Below, piece by piece: positions 37,577 to 46,859 of a DNA stretch of 54,880 nt (within the stretch, counting starts at the first letter, position 1; the number at the start of each line of letters is the position of its first letter). Both the position numbers and the translations under genes were made by a program. The stretch is taken from assembly GCA_012034655.1 (NCBI GenBank), contig JAAUOZ010000008.1:1-54880 (forward strand), in the 5' to 3' direction. The notes under the pieces were generated by a model that was not told where the DNA came from, made no database searches, and saw only the letters and a list, made by a program, of their open reading frames with translations. The stretch is from Leptolyngbyaceae cyanobacterium CSU_1_3. Lineage in GTDB: Bacteria > Cyanobacteriota > Cyanobacteriia > Leptolyngbyales > Leptolyngbyaceae.

Positions 37577-37613
37577 CTCCCTCAAGCACTTTAACCAATT
37601 GTGTTCGAGGGAG
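37577..37613 (+). terminator. Hairpin between precursor and exporter genes
   Basis: CTCCCTCAAGCAC (37577-37589) and GTGTTCGAGGGAG (37601-37613) form a 13-position stem with two non-Watson-Crick positions. CTATCTTATT follows. In peptide export operons such a stem often lets more precursor than transporter be made, by partial termination or mRNA protection; here that is inference. Confidence 0.6.
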
Positions 37614-37681
37614 CTATCTTATTAACTGAAAATCACCCAGACAACTTGTAAAAGATCTACGATCGCTGTTTGAATTGCTCC

Positions 37682-39837
37682 ATGAAAGTTTCATGTATCT
37701 TGCAACATAGCGAGGCAGATTGTGGGGCCGCCTGTGTCGCAATGATTGCCAAGCACTATGGGCGCACTTTGACGCTCAACCACACTCGCGAAGCGATCGG
37801 AACGGGGCAACTCGGTACGACGTTGCTCGGCTTACGACGAGGGGCAGAACTGTTAGGATTTAATGCCCGATCGGTTAAAACTTCTCCAGAGATTTTGCAC
37901 AAAATTCATGAAGCGCCCTTGCCAGCAGTGATTCATTGGAGGGGACATCATTGGGTGACGCTGTATGGGCGGCGTGGGCAAAAGTTTGTGGTTGCTGATC
38001 CGGCGATCGGGGTGCGTTATTTGACTGCTAAGGAGTTAGGGGAAGGCTGGACAGATTGGGTGATGCTGTTGTTGCAGCCTGATGCGGTTCGATTTTTTGC
38101 TCAGGCGGACGATATAAAAACCGGAACCTGGCGATTTTTTAAGCGAGTTTTGCCCTATTGGAAGATTCTATTTGAGGCATTTTTGTGTGCGTTGGTGATG
38201 GGGTTACTTTCGCTGACATCGCCCTTTTTGATCCAAATTTTGACCGATGATGTGCTGGTTCGAGGGGACACCAAACTGCTGACGACTCTTGCGATCGCAG
38301 TAGTGGTGATGAAGATTTTGAGCAGTGGGCTGTCTCTAGTTCAGGCTAATTTGATTGCTCACTTTGCTCAACGACTTGGATTAGGTTTAGTTCTAGAATT
38401 TGGCCGCACCCTTTTGAGGTTGCCCCTTTCTTTTTTTGAGGCACGTCGAAGCGGGGAAATTATCAGCCGACAGCAAGATATTCAGGCTCTCAATCAATTG
38501 ATTTCTCAGGTGGTTGTTGGGTTGCCAAGCCAGGTTTTTATTGCCACTATTTCGCTGAGCTTCATGCTGTTTTATAGCTGGAAGTTAACGATCGCAGCGC
38601 TAACAATTGGGATCTTGATGACCTTTTCGACGCTAATTTTTCTACCAAAACTTCAACAAAAAACCCAGAGTGCCTTAGTTCTAGAAGCAGAAAATCAAGG
38701 TGTCTTAGTAGAAACCTTTAAAGGGGCATTAGTTGTCAAAACAACGTCGTCGGCTCCTCAATTGTGGGAAGAGTTTCAAACTCGATTTGGACGATTGGCT
38801 AATCAAACGTTTGGCATGATTCAAATTGGAATTATCAACGGCGTTTTCTCAAGATTAGTTGCTGATATGGGCAGTGTTTTTCTGTTGTGGTTTGGAAGTC
38901 AGCTAGTGATTGTCCAAGAGTTGAGTATTGGTCAGCTACTTGCTTTTAATAGCATGACGTTGAACTTTTGGGGACTTATTGGAACACTGGTACAATTTGT
39001 AGATGAATTTGCACGGGTCAAGACAGCAACCGAGCGGCTTGGAGAGGTTCTTGATGCTCAACCTGAAGATTTAAACGATGCCCGAAAACCGATCGTGCAA
39101 CTCCCCGATCGTGCTGACATTCTTTGCACAAATTTGACGTTTCACTACCCCAATCGAGTGTCACTTTTGCAAGATTTCTCAGTCACGATTCCGGGAGGGA
39201 AAGTTGTTGCGGTGATTGGTCGATCGGGCTGCGGTAAAAGTACTTTGGCGAAGCTAGTTGCGGGGCTTTATCCGCTTCAGTCTGGCAATATCAGAATTGG
39301 GCAATATAATCTTCAAGATTTGGCGTTAGATTGCCTTAGACAACAGGTGACGATCGTGCCGCAAGAGGCTCATTTTGGAGTCGATCGATTCTAGAAAATT
39401 TTTATTTGGGCAATCCTGATTTGACGTTTGAACAGATTGTGACGGCTTGCCAGATTGCAGATGCAGACGGTTTTATCAGCGGACTGCCTGACAAATATCA
39501 GACTGTTTTGGGGGAGTTTGGTGCAAACCTTTCGGGTGGGCAGCGCCAGCGACTTGCCATTGCACGGGCGATCGCGCCCAATCCACCGATTCTGATTTTG
39601 GACGAAGCGACCGCTGGACTCGATCCGGTCAGCGAAAGCCAGGTTCTCGATCAAATTTTGTTCTGTCGTCAGGGAAAGACCACAATCTTGATCAGCCATC
39701 GCCCTAGTGTGATCAAACGCGCCGATTGGTTGGTGCTGCTTGATCAGGGGATGCTTAAGCTGCAAGGAAATCCGGCTGAGCTAAGGGCCGATCGGGGGAA
39801 CATCAGGGGTTTTTGGGGGGAGATGAGGGCTGAGTAG
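37682..39837 (+). CDS. Peptidase-containing ABC exporter, C39 type (frameshifted)
   Basis: About 718 residues when rejoined. The N-terminal C39 peptidase has the catalytic Cys in QHSEADCGAACVAMI, the His in HWRGHHWVTLYG and the Asp in VVADPAIG. Six membrane helices follow (about 160-440), with the coupling-region motif LPLSFFEARRSGEI. The nucleotide-binding domain has Walker A VIGRSGCGKSTL, then, after the break, NLSGGQRQRLAIARAI and ILILDEATAGLDP. The frame is lost at about 39376: CATTTTGGAG needs one more T to read HFWSRSILENFYLG, a very typical stretch. All catalytic motifs are present, so it should cut and export the adjacent double-glycine peptide. ATG 37682 is chosen. Confidence 0.93.
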
Positions 39838-39859
39838 CTCTGAACCTAGTGTTACTTTT

Positions 39860-39912
39860 CTGACTTCCCTTCTGCCACCAGGGGAGAAGGAATTGAGGGG
39901 TGAGGGGGCAAG
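39860..39912. repeat. Degenerate inverted repeat (CCCTTCTGCCACCAGGGG type)
   Basis: TTCCCTTCTGCCACCAGGGG followed by AGAAGG and a GAGGGGTGAGGGGG tract makes an imperfect hairpin like those at 12902-12978 and 8575-8700. It lies just after the exporter gene and may serve as its terminator. Confidence 0.55.
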
Positions 39913-40100
39913 GTTTGCCAGTCAATCAGGGAGTTTTACACAAATGGGCTGGGGGATGCGGAGAGGGTGCTTGCTTCAGGAAAAACCCTAAGGTGAGGAT
40001 AAAATTATTACAAAGCTGGGGATAAGTTGGTGGGAGATCTGGGGAATAGTCAGGTAAATAAAAATACCTGCCCTTTCTGAGACATCCTAAATTGAGAGCT

Positions 40101-41558
40101 ATGAGCTTTACCCGTTTTACCCGTTTTACCCAGTGCTCTTCTGGTTTCGCCGTTGATTCGGCTGCTTTAATGATTGGTTTGGTTACGGCGTTGAGCAGTG
40201 TTGCTCCTGGGGCGATCGCGCAGACAGACGCTACAAAATTACCTGAACCCTCCAAAATTCAGCAGGAGGCTCAAAAGTTTTACAGCCAGGCGGCGGGCAA
40301 GGCGCGAAATTCTGATTATCGCGGGGCGATCGTAGATTTTAACCAGGCGATCGAGATGAATCCTACTCTGGGCAATGCCTATGTGGGAAGAGGTGCAGTT
40401 CGGGCTAGCTTGGGCGACTCATCTGGTGCAATTGCGGATTTTGATCGAGCCATTAAACTCAGCCCTTTTGATGCCAGTGCCTACGCACAACGAGGAACCA
40501 CTCGCTTTGGCGCTGGTCAGGCTGAAGAGGCAATTGCTGACTTTGATAAAGCGCTAGAACTCAATCCTACGTTGGTCGCTGCCTATGTAAATCGGGGTTA
40601 CATTCGATCGCAGTCGGGAAATACGGAGGCGGCGATCGCTGACTTTGATCAGGCTTTACAAATTCAGCCGACCTATGCTCCTGCTTTGCTTAATCGGGGC
40701 TACGTCCGGTTTACCCAGGGCAATCGCCAAGCCGCGATGGATGACCTAAATCAAGCCATTAAACTGCAACCCGGTTCCGCAGAAGCGTATCTGAGTCGCG
40801 GAGCCGTCCACTACCAGGCTGGGGATACGGAGGCGGCGATCGCCGATTTTCGGCAGGCGACCCGTATCCAGCCGACCTATGCCTCGGCTCACTACAATTT
40901 GGGCCTAGCTCAATCGCGACTGGGAAATTTAGAAGCGGCTCAGGCAGACTTTACTCAAGTGGTGAAACTTAACCCTGATAAGGCGGATGCCTTTTTGAGA
41001 CGGGGAATGGTGCGTGCGGCCCTAGAGGATGCTGAGGGTGCGATCGCCGACTACAATCAGGTGCTCAAGCTCCAGCCTGATAATGTAGAAGCCTGGAAAA
41101 GTCGGGGTGATCTGAGGGTTGCTGTGGGCGACAAGCAGGGCGCATTTGCAGATTACACCCAGGCGTTGCAGGTTAAGTCGGATGATGCAGCCGCTTACAT
41201 TCGTCGGGCCGCAACTCGATCGCAACTCGGAGACCGTCAGGGCGCGATCTCTGACTATACGCAAGCTATTAGTCTCAACACTCCGGATGCTAGTGCTTTT
41301 AAAAATCGCGGCAAAGCCAGAATGGAAATGGAGGACTTGCGCGGCGCGATCGATGATTTTAGCCAGACGCTACGCCTTGATCCGAGCAGTGCGGATGCTT
41401 ACTACAATCGTGGTGTGTTGCTGGCGCGAATGGGCGATCGTGACCAGTCCCTTACTGATTTGCGTCTGGCGGGAGATTTGTATCTTCAGCAAGGACAGGC
41501 CGAAGGCTATCGAGAGGTACTCAAGCAGATGAGCAAGCTGAACGCTCAGAACAAGTAG
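40101..41558 (+). CDS. Exported tetratricopeptide repeat protein
   Basis: About 485 residues. An N-terminal signal-like segment (AALMIGLVTALSSVAPGAIA) suggests export with cleavage near AIAQTD. The rest is an array of about twelve 34-residue TPR units, each ending in A-I-x-D-F/Y-x-x-A-I/L-x-L-x-P (for example GAIADFDRAIKLSPFD and AAIADFDQALQIQP). TPR arrays are scaffolds for protein complexes; the partner is unknown. ATG 40101 is used. The start region holds three copies of ACCCGTTTT, coding for a basic FTRFTRFT stretch. No operon partner is evident. Confidence 0.88.
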   Translation: MSFTRFTRFTQCSSGFAVDSAALMIGLVTALSSVAPGAIAQTDATKLPEPSKIQQEAQKFYSQAAGKARNSDYRGAIVDFNQAIEMNPTLGNAYVGRGAVRASLGDSSGAIADFDRAIKLSPFDASAYAQRGTTRFGAGQAEEAIADFDKALELNPTLVAAYVNRGYIRSQSGNTEAAIADFDQALQIQPTYAPALLNRGYVRFTQGNRQAAMDDLNQAIKLQPGSAEAYLSRGAVHYQAGDTEAAIADFRQATRIQPTYASAHYNLGLAQSRLGNLEAAQADFTQVVKLNPDKADAFLRRGMVRAALEDAEGAIADYNQVLKLQPDNVEAWKSRGDLRVAVGDKQGAFADYTQALQVKSDDAAAYIRRAATRSQLGDRQGAISDYTQAISLNTPDASAFKNRGKARMEMEDLRGAIDDFSQTLRLDPSSADAYYNRGVLLARMGDRDQSLTDLRLAGDLYLQQGQAEGYREVLKQMSKLNAQNK

Positions 41559-41609
41559 AAAATTCAAGTATTAACTTGGCAACAAAAGATTGAGTTTGGC
41601 AACTTTAGA

Positions 41610-41664
41610 GTGGGTTTCGGCTCCGCTCAACCCACGAGCAATTGAGGGCTGAGCGAAGTCGAAG
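41610..41664. repeat. Dispersed inverted repeat (GTGGGTT...AACCCAC + TTCGACTTCGCTCAG arm)
   Basis: GTGGGTT (41610-41616) pairs with AACCCAC (41629-41635), and CTGAGCGAAGTCGAAG (41649-41664) is an exact copy of one arm of the element at 650-693. It lies about 50 bp after the TPR gene and could be its terminator. Confidence 0.65.
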
Positions 41665-41878
41665 ACGGCAGGTCACTTCTTGGCTAGAAATCTCCTAAGA
41701 GTTAACCACTGCCAGGTTTATACGGTTTATACGCTTTCTTTATTCTTTGCTTTCTCCTCTGGCCTCTGACTCAGATCCTAGGTGGAATGGATCGCTGTAC
41801 AGCCTCCTACTTCGATAGAGTAGACTTGTAAACGCTTTATCTGGATCGATCGTAAGCAGGGTCTTACAGGGGTTGGAG

Positions 41879-43361
41879 ATGATTACTGCGCTAACTGTGC
41901 TGGTGGCTTTGGGCATTTTGGGTTGGGGATATGTGCGGGCAAGACCCTTTGGCAAACTTGGGATTCTTGCCTGGTTGCAGTCTGCGGTGCTGATGGCTCC
42001 CTGGTTACTCTTCTTTGGCTTGTTTGCGGGAGGCATCTACCTCAATTTGGCGGGCGTTTTGCTGCTGTTTGTGCTGTCTACGGGGGCGTATATTGCCATT
42101 GGACGGCAACTGCGATCGGCGGGGCAGGAGGCTTTTTCTAAGAAAGTTTCGGCGATGACCCCTGAGGAATCGATCGATGCCTCGGCTCCATCTTCTACTC
42201 TGGAGACTGCCTCTCAGGGTGCAAGCCAGACGCTTGATCAGCCAGAAATTGTCCCTATCCCCACAGAAGATCTGAAGATCATTCAGGGCATTTTTGGCAC
42301 TGATACGTTTTTTGCCACTGAGACGATTCCCTATCAAAATGGGGCAATATTTCGGGGTAATCTGCGCGGCGAAATTCAACCTACCTACGATCACCTTGCT
42401 GCCACACTGCAAGAACGTCTGGGCGATCGCTATCGGTTGTTCCTGGTTGAGAATCAGGATGAGAAGCCCGTCGTTGTGATTTTGCCTAGCGCTAACGATC
42501 CGCAACCGGCCACGCTGCTTCAGAAGGGGTTGGCAGGGGTGCTGTTGGTGGCTACGATCGCCACCTGCCTGGAAACCTCTGGGTTCTTGCTGGGGTTTGA
42601 CTTTTACGGTGCGCCGGAACGCTACCGCGAAGTGTTGCCGATCGCCTCTGGGATTTTGACGGTTTTGGGTGCTCATGAGCTAGGTCACTGGTTCTTGGCT
42701 CGCCGTCACCAGGTTCGTCTGAGTTTTCCCTTTTTTATTCCGACTTGGCAGATTGGCTCTTTTGGGGCAATGACTCGATTTGAGTCTCTATTACCCAATC
42801 GCAGTGTTCTGTTTGACGTTGCCTTTGCAGGGCCGGCGGCAGGTGGGCTGGTTTCGATCGGACTCTTGATTGCCGGACTGTTGCTCTCTAATGAAGGCAG
42901 TTTGTTTAAAGTGCCGACTCAGTTTTTGAGGGGTCGATTTTGGTGGGTACATTGGCGCGAGTGGTGATAGGAGAGGGGTTGCAACAATCGACGATCGCCG
43001 TAAACCCGTTGGTAATTGTCGGCTGGATTGGGCTATTAATCACCGCTATTAACCTGATGCCCGCAGGGCAATTAGACGGTGGCAGAATTGTGCAGGCTAT
43101 TTATGGACGCAAAATTGCCAGATGGGGCACGATCACCACAATTATTTGTTGGCGATCGCCTCGCTGGTGAATCCGCTAGCATTATATTGGGCGATCGTGA
43201 TCCTGGTCTTGCAGCGTAACTTAGAGCGTCCTAGCCTGAACGAATTGTCAGAGCCTGATGACGCACGGGCGGCGTTAGGATTGCTGGCACTGTTCTTAAT
43301 GGTTACGATTCTTTTACCACTCACGCCGAGTTTGGCAGGACGGCTCGGCATCGGTGGGTAG
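41879..43361 (+). CDS. Site-2 protease family intramembrane metalloprotease (two frameshifts)
   Basis: About 495 residues. N-terminal helices are followed by a cytoplasmic linker rich in Ser/Thr/Glu, then a domain with LERLGDRYRLFLVEN. The M50 catalytic signature is in LGAHELGHWFLARRHQ and the second metal-ligand motif in NLMPAGQLDGGRI. Two breaks occur: a missing G in a G4 run near 42930 (SILVGTLARVV restored) and a missing T in a T3 run near 43147 (IILLAIASLVNPLALYW restored). Such enzymes cut membrane proteins, often anti-sigma factors, to release signals; the target is unknown. The start ATG 41879 is preferred to TTG 41873. Confidence 0.9.
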
Positions 43362-43485
43362 AAAATAAAATTTGCTACCAGCGTTGACTTTCATAAAGTG
43401 TGAGGGGCTAGGATTCAAACCGTAGAGTACACTTCAACTCTTCAGATCTTTTGTTGATCTTCCTTCCTGAAAACTTCCTGAAAAT

Positions 43486-44295
43486 ATGTCTGAACTACCT
43501 CCGATTTTTCTGCTCTTTGATCTCACGGCACTACTGACAAGCAGAACCCGCGACTGGCAAGAATTTTCACGAGTTGGGCGCTGCTTTGTCCCCCAGGGGG
43601 TTTACGAAGAAATTCAAGCTTTGGGGCGGGTGGGAGCCGATCGCCAGCAAGAACAGTCGGCTAGAGAATTTATGCGATTTTTTGGGGATAGCGATTGGCA
43701 ACTCACGGGCGTAGGGGCAACCCATTCTTCGCTGCAACCTGTGGCAGGGCAAGTTTATAGTCGGCGGGCTAGGCTGTCATTGACGATCGCAGAATGTGCC
43801 TATGGGTTGGCGCGCAATAGTCCGGGGCGATTGATCGTTTTAATTTCAAATGATCAGCCGTTGCTTCAGCGCTTACAGGGCTTGACGGTTGCCAACCTGT
43901 GTGGCGTTCCGATGGCAGCCCTGCTCACTTGGATTCGGAGTGGCCGGCGGCCGGTGGTAGTCGCGCAACACCTACAAGCAATGCGATCGGCTACGGTATC
44001 TGTGAGCATGGTTCCCCAAGCCAAGCAAGCCACAACGGATATGAGGGCAACTCGTACTGCAAAGCCTCCTACCCGACACGCGACGACTCGATCTGAAAAA
44101 CTGCGCCCGGTGCGTCCTGTCTACAACCATCCGAGTGCGATGTATCAGGTTGTGTCTGGGTTGTCGGCTTTGGTGGCGGCGGTGCTAGCGATCGGGATTG
44201 TCTGGTATGTGGTGCAGCCTAGAAGCTTGAATGAATTTCTGCGGGATCGAAATTTGCCGACTTTGCCTGAAATTTCGGCGGCCTCGCAAAACTGA
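43486..44295 (+). CDS. PIN-like domain protein with a membrane anchor
   Basis: 269 residues. The N-terminal 165 residues look PIN-like: IFLLFDLTALL at the start with a first acidic residue (Asp12), a central VYEEIQAL with Glu, and LIVLISNDQPLLQRLQG with a further Asp, as expected for a metal-dependent RNase site. Then comes a basic, disordered linker rich in Thr, Arg and Pro, and one membrane helix (VSGLSALVAAVLAIGIVWYVV) near residues 225-245 with a short tail outside. No antitoxin gene is adjacent, so it is probably not a toxin-antitoxin unit. PIN assignment is by pattern. Confidence 0.7.
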   Translation: MSELPPIFLLFDLTALLTSRTRDWQEFSRVGRCFVPQGVYEEIQALGRVGADRQQEQSAREFMRFFGDSDWQLTGVGATHSSLQPVAGQVYSRRARLSLTIAECAYGLARNSPGRLIVLISNDQPLLQRLQGLTVANLCGVPMAALLTWIRSGRRPVVVAQHLQAMRSATVSVSMVPQAKQATTDMRATRTAKPPTRHATTRSEKLRPVRPVYNHPSAMYQVVSGLSALVAAVLAIGIVWYVVQPRSLNEFLRDRNLPTLPEISAASQN

Positions 44296-44376
44296 TGGTT
44301 TGAGGGGGCAGGGAACCTGAAGCCTAGATTTCTGCGTCTTTTCTCTTAGCGTCTGTTATTTGTCTGCGTTTAAAAA

Positions 44377-45201
44377 ATGCAATTTAATCGTTCCGCCAAA
44401 CTGCTTTCTGCGATCGTGCTGGTGAGCGTGTTGTCTCTGATGACAGGAGTGCCAATGGTGCAGACTGCCATTGCTCACCCGACGATAACCTTCAAGCGAT
44501 CGGGCGATCGGGCAACTTTGCCGAGGTTTATTGCTGATCAGATTCGGCGGGATCTGTCTCGACGGGTGGGTGTTCCCCTGGGGGAATTACGAATTCAATC
44601 TGCCGAAACGTTCACCTGGAAGGACAATTGCTTAGAGCTTCCGGCGGCGGATGAGTTTTGCGGTCAGAGCTTGGTGGAAGGTTGGCAGGTTGTGGTGGCA
44701 AAAAAACAGCAAACTTGGGTTTACCACACCGATCGTGAGGGGCGCGTGTTGCGCTTGGTGACGGCCAGATCTATCGGCTCTGATCGATCTACGGGGCAGG
44801 CTCTAAGAATACCTGTGGGCGAGTTGCCGCCACCTTTGCCGCAAAATGTGGTTTTGCGGACAATCGCAACTGGAGGCTTTGCTGGGCAAACCTACCAAAC
44901 TGTGCTGTTTAGCGATGGACGGATGATTCGCAGTCGAGTTGGCTTGAGCGGAGAGAGCGTCACGGTGCAGGCGGTGCAAGTGTCTCGCCAGCAGATGCGC
45001 CAGCTTCAACAGACGATCGCAGGTGTGGATAGGCTCGATCGTCTCAGTTACCCTGCTGCTCCTGGTTCTGCCGATTCTATGACAGTGACGCTCTCGACCC
45101 GTTCTGCTACGGTGCAATATGCTGACAGCAACCAGTCTCAACTGCCCCAGCCTTTGAGAACGCTAATTTCTGCCTGGAATGATCTCGATCGTGATAGCTA
45201 G
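44377..45201 (+). CDS. Secreted protein of unknown function
   Basis: 274 residues with a clear signal peptide (LLSAIVLVSVLSLMTGVPMV, likely cut after AIA near residue 33). The mature part begins HPTITFKRSGDRATLP. A first domain carries the pattern WKDNCLELPAADEFCGQ and LVEGWQVVVAKK, a two-Cys motif I have seen in other exported cyanobacterial proteins; the second has the Gly-rich FAGQTYQTVLFSDGRMIR. No named family recognised. It has no operon partner; the PIN gene upstream is separated by about 80 bp on the same strand and could be co-transcribed. Confidence 0.65.
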   Translation: MQFNRSAKLLSAIVLVSVLSLMTGVPMVQTAIAHPTITFKRSGDRATLPRFIADQIRRDLSRRVGVPLGELRIQSAETFTWKDNCLELPAADEFCGQSLVEGWQVVVAKKQQTWVYHTDREGRVLRLVTARSIGSDRSTGQALRIPVGELPPPLPQNVVLRTIATGGFAGQTYQTVLFSDGRMIRSRVGLSGESVTVQAVQVSRQQMRQLQQTIAGVDRLDRLSYPAAPGSADSMTVTLSTRSATVQYADSNQSQLPQPLRTLISAWNDLDRDS

Positions 45202-45276
45202 GGCTTGGTCAAGGCTAAGTTCGTAAACACAAAAAGTTCTTGACAGACCACTCAGGCGATTTTTACTTTTGCGCTT

Positions 45277-45388
45277 CAGTATTTGTGTTTCAGTATTTGT
45301 GTTTCAGTATTTGTGTTTCAGTATTTGTGTTTCAGTATTTGTGTTTCAGTATTTGTGTTTCAGTATTTGTGTTTCAGTATTTGTGTTT
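45277..45388. repeat. 14-bp tandem repeat, eight perfect copies
   Basis: CAGTATTTGTGTTT repeats exactly eight times with no divergence, which suggests recent expansion or active slippage. Read in three frames it gives only periodic hydrophobic peptides; the frame at 45240-45551 is not a gene. It lies beyond the true end of the WecB-type gene. It is not a CRISPR array because there are no spacers. Confidence 0.95.
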
Positions 45389-45459
45389 TAGGATTGCGAG
45401 GGCACGGCAATACTGTGCCCTGGAGGGTAAGGCTTCTATCAGAAGTTGCCTAAGTTGCC

Positions 45460-46249
45460 TCAATCGCGGCTTGAAGTTTGAATTTTGCCCTGCGAACTCA
45501 GGAGTTGTTTTAGAGCCAGCCAAAGAAAGGGGGGGAATTGTTTTGCGATAACGTCCCCAGAGGCGACGCGGTTCTTGGGCGAGGCGATATAACCACTCTA
45601 AACCTGACTCGCGAATGAAAAAAGGCGCACGCTTATGAATGCCTGCGTAGATGGGGAAGACTCCGCCTACGCCCACCATGACAGCCTGAATCTTGCTCTT
45701 GTGCTGCCCCATCCAAAATTCTTGCTTGGGACATCCCAAGGAGACAAACACAATCCCTGCGCCGCTATCGTGGATTTTTTGAATCACGGCTGCGTCTTCG
45801 GCAGGAGTCAACGGTCGAAACGGCAATGGCTCCATGCCTACAATGTTGAGGTCGGGAAATTCGTGCTCGAAGCGGCTTCGCATGTTGTCTAAAACTTCTG
45901 CCTCAGAGCCGAGGAAAAAGACTCCAATGTTTTGCGAAGGTGCAAGATCGCAAAGCGACAGCATGATGTCCATTCCAGCGACGCGGTCTTGAGAATAGTG
46001 ACCCAAGAGGCGCACCATCCAAACTAGGGGCATTCCATCGGGGGTGACGAGATCGGCGTTGTAGAGAACTGAAGCCAAAGCTGGGTCCCAGGATGCTTCG
46101 GTTAGCATGTGGACGTTGGCGACACAAATCACTTTACTAATTCGGCTTTTTGCCCACTTTAGAATGACTGAAATTTGCTGATCAAAGGGCAGAGCGGTGA
46201 TAGGAAACCCAATGACGCTTTGAACAGGGATGGAAGTTTCTATAGTCAT
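45460..46249 (-). CDS. WecB/TagA/CpsF-family glycosyltransferase (C-terminal frameshift)
   Basis: About 263 residues, acting on lipid-linked sugars in envelope polysaccharide synthesis. Landmarks are VANVHMLTEAS, NADLVTPDGMPLVW, DRVAGMDIML and FVSLGCPKQEFWM. As written, the frame runs on to 45374 and ends in a 14-bp tandem repeat with the odd tail LKHKY. A run of seven G at about 45529-45536 (plus strand) has one base too many: removing it gives RKTIPPFLWLALKQLL and a stop at 45460, a much more typical C-terminus. I therefore place the true end at 45460. Transcribed opposite to the fucose genes further on, but with a matching theme. Confidence 0.88.
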
Positions 46250-46859
46250 GATCTCGCGCGTGAAGCTGAAAACTTAGGCTGAAAAATATCTAGGTGCGAA
46301 CTGGGTTGTGAGGCAAACAGTGAGTTGAAAGACTGGCTTCTCAAGGAAGACTCTTTAGTTCTATTTGCTACGCCTTAAAAAAATGAGTTACTGAGAAAAG
46401 TCAATCTTTAAGTCAAGGTAGAGATGCGCGATCGCTTGAAAATCGAGTGTGCCTTGTCACTTCTGCCTATTCTGAAGGGGGACAGTACGGAAGAAATGGC
46501 GAGAGTTTTTTGTGATTAATAATAAGACGATACCGTGTTTTTACTCACTAAAGCGTGAAGCTTAGATGAAACATGGACAGGCTAATCTGGTTTTGAAGTG
46601 AAGAATTTTAATCTCTTCAAGTTCTCAGTAATTACTCTACCTTCTTCATAAACTTATCCTCATTTCTATAAAGCCTCTATGAAGAATGCCCAGTAGATAG
46701 TAAAGATTACTAAATTGAAGATGTGGATAATTCAGACTAATCTTGCTAAAAATAAAATTAGAATGTCTGCGTAAACTTAAAAACCGCCCGATCGTTAACC
46801 CTGTGAGGGCGCGATCGGGCGGTTTGGCTTTTCTGAGAGGCTACGAATCTTGCTAATGG
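46250..46859. other. AT-rich intergenic region with the gmk terminator
   Basis: About 610 bp between the WecB-type gene start and the gmk stop, both on the minus strand. It should carry the WecB promoter. A 31-codon frame at 46424-46519 (starting MRDRLKIECALS) is too short and lacks a clear ribosome site. The gmk terminator occupies 46781-46825. Nothing else was recognised. Confidence 0.55.
46781..46825 (-). terminator. Strong intrinsic terminator of gmk
   Basis: AAACCGCCCGATCG (46781-46794) and CGATCGGGCGGTTT (46812-46825) form a perfect 14-bp stem with a 17-base loop. On the minus strand the stem is followed by a run of five T, so it should end transcription about 40 bp past the gmk stop. 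Confidence 0.9.

Noticed and set aside
37670..37681. Upstream TTG as the start of the peptide exporter
   Set aside because: ATG 37682 directly precedes the C39 domain and is the more usual start codon.
43395..43440. GGTTTGAATCC on the minus strand, like a tRNA T-loop
   Set aside because: No acceptor stem, D-arm or anticodon arm can be drawn around it.
45277..45388. Possible CRISPR array
   Set aside because: The copies are directly adjacent with no spacers and no cas genes are nearby.
45240..45551. Open frame made of repeated VFVFQYLCFSICVS units
   Set aside because: It is only the translation of the 14-bp tandem repeat; all frames through it stay open for that reason.
46424..46519. 31-codon open frame starting MRDRLKIECALS
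   Set aside because: Too short, weak ribosome site and no context or known family.
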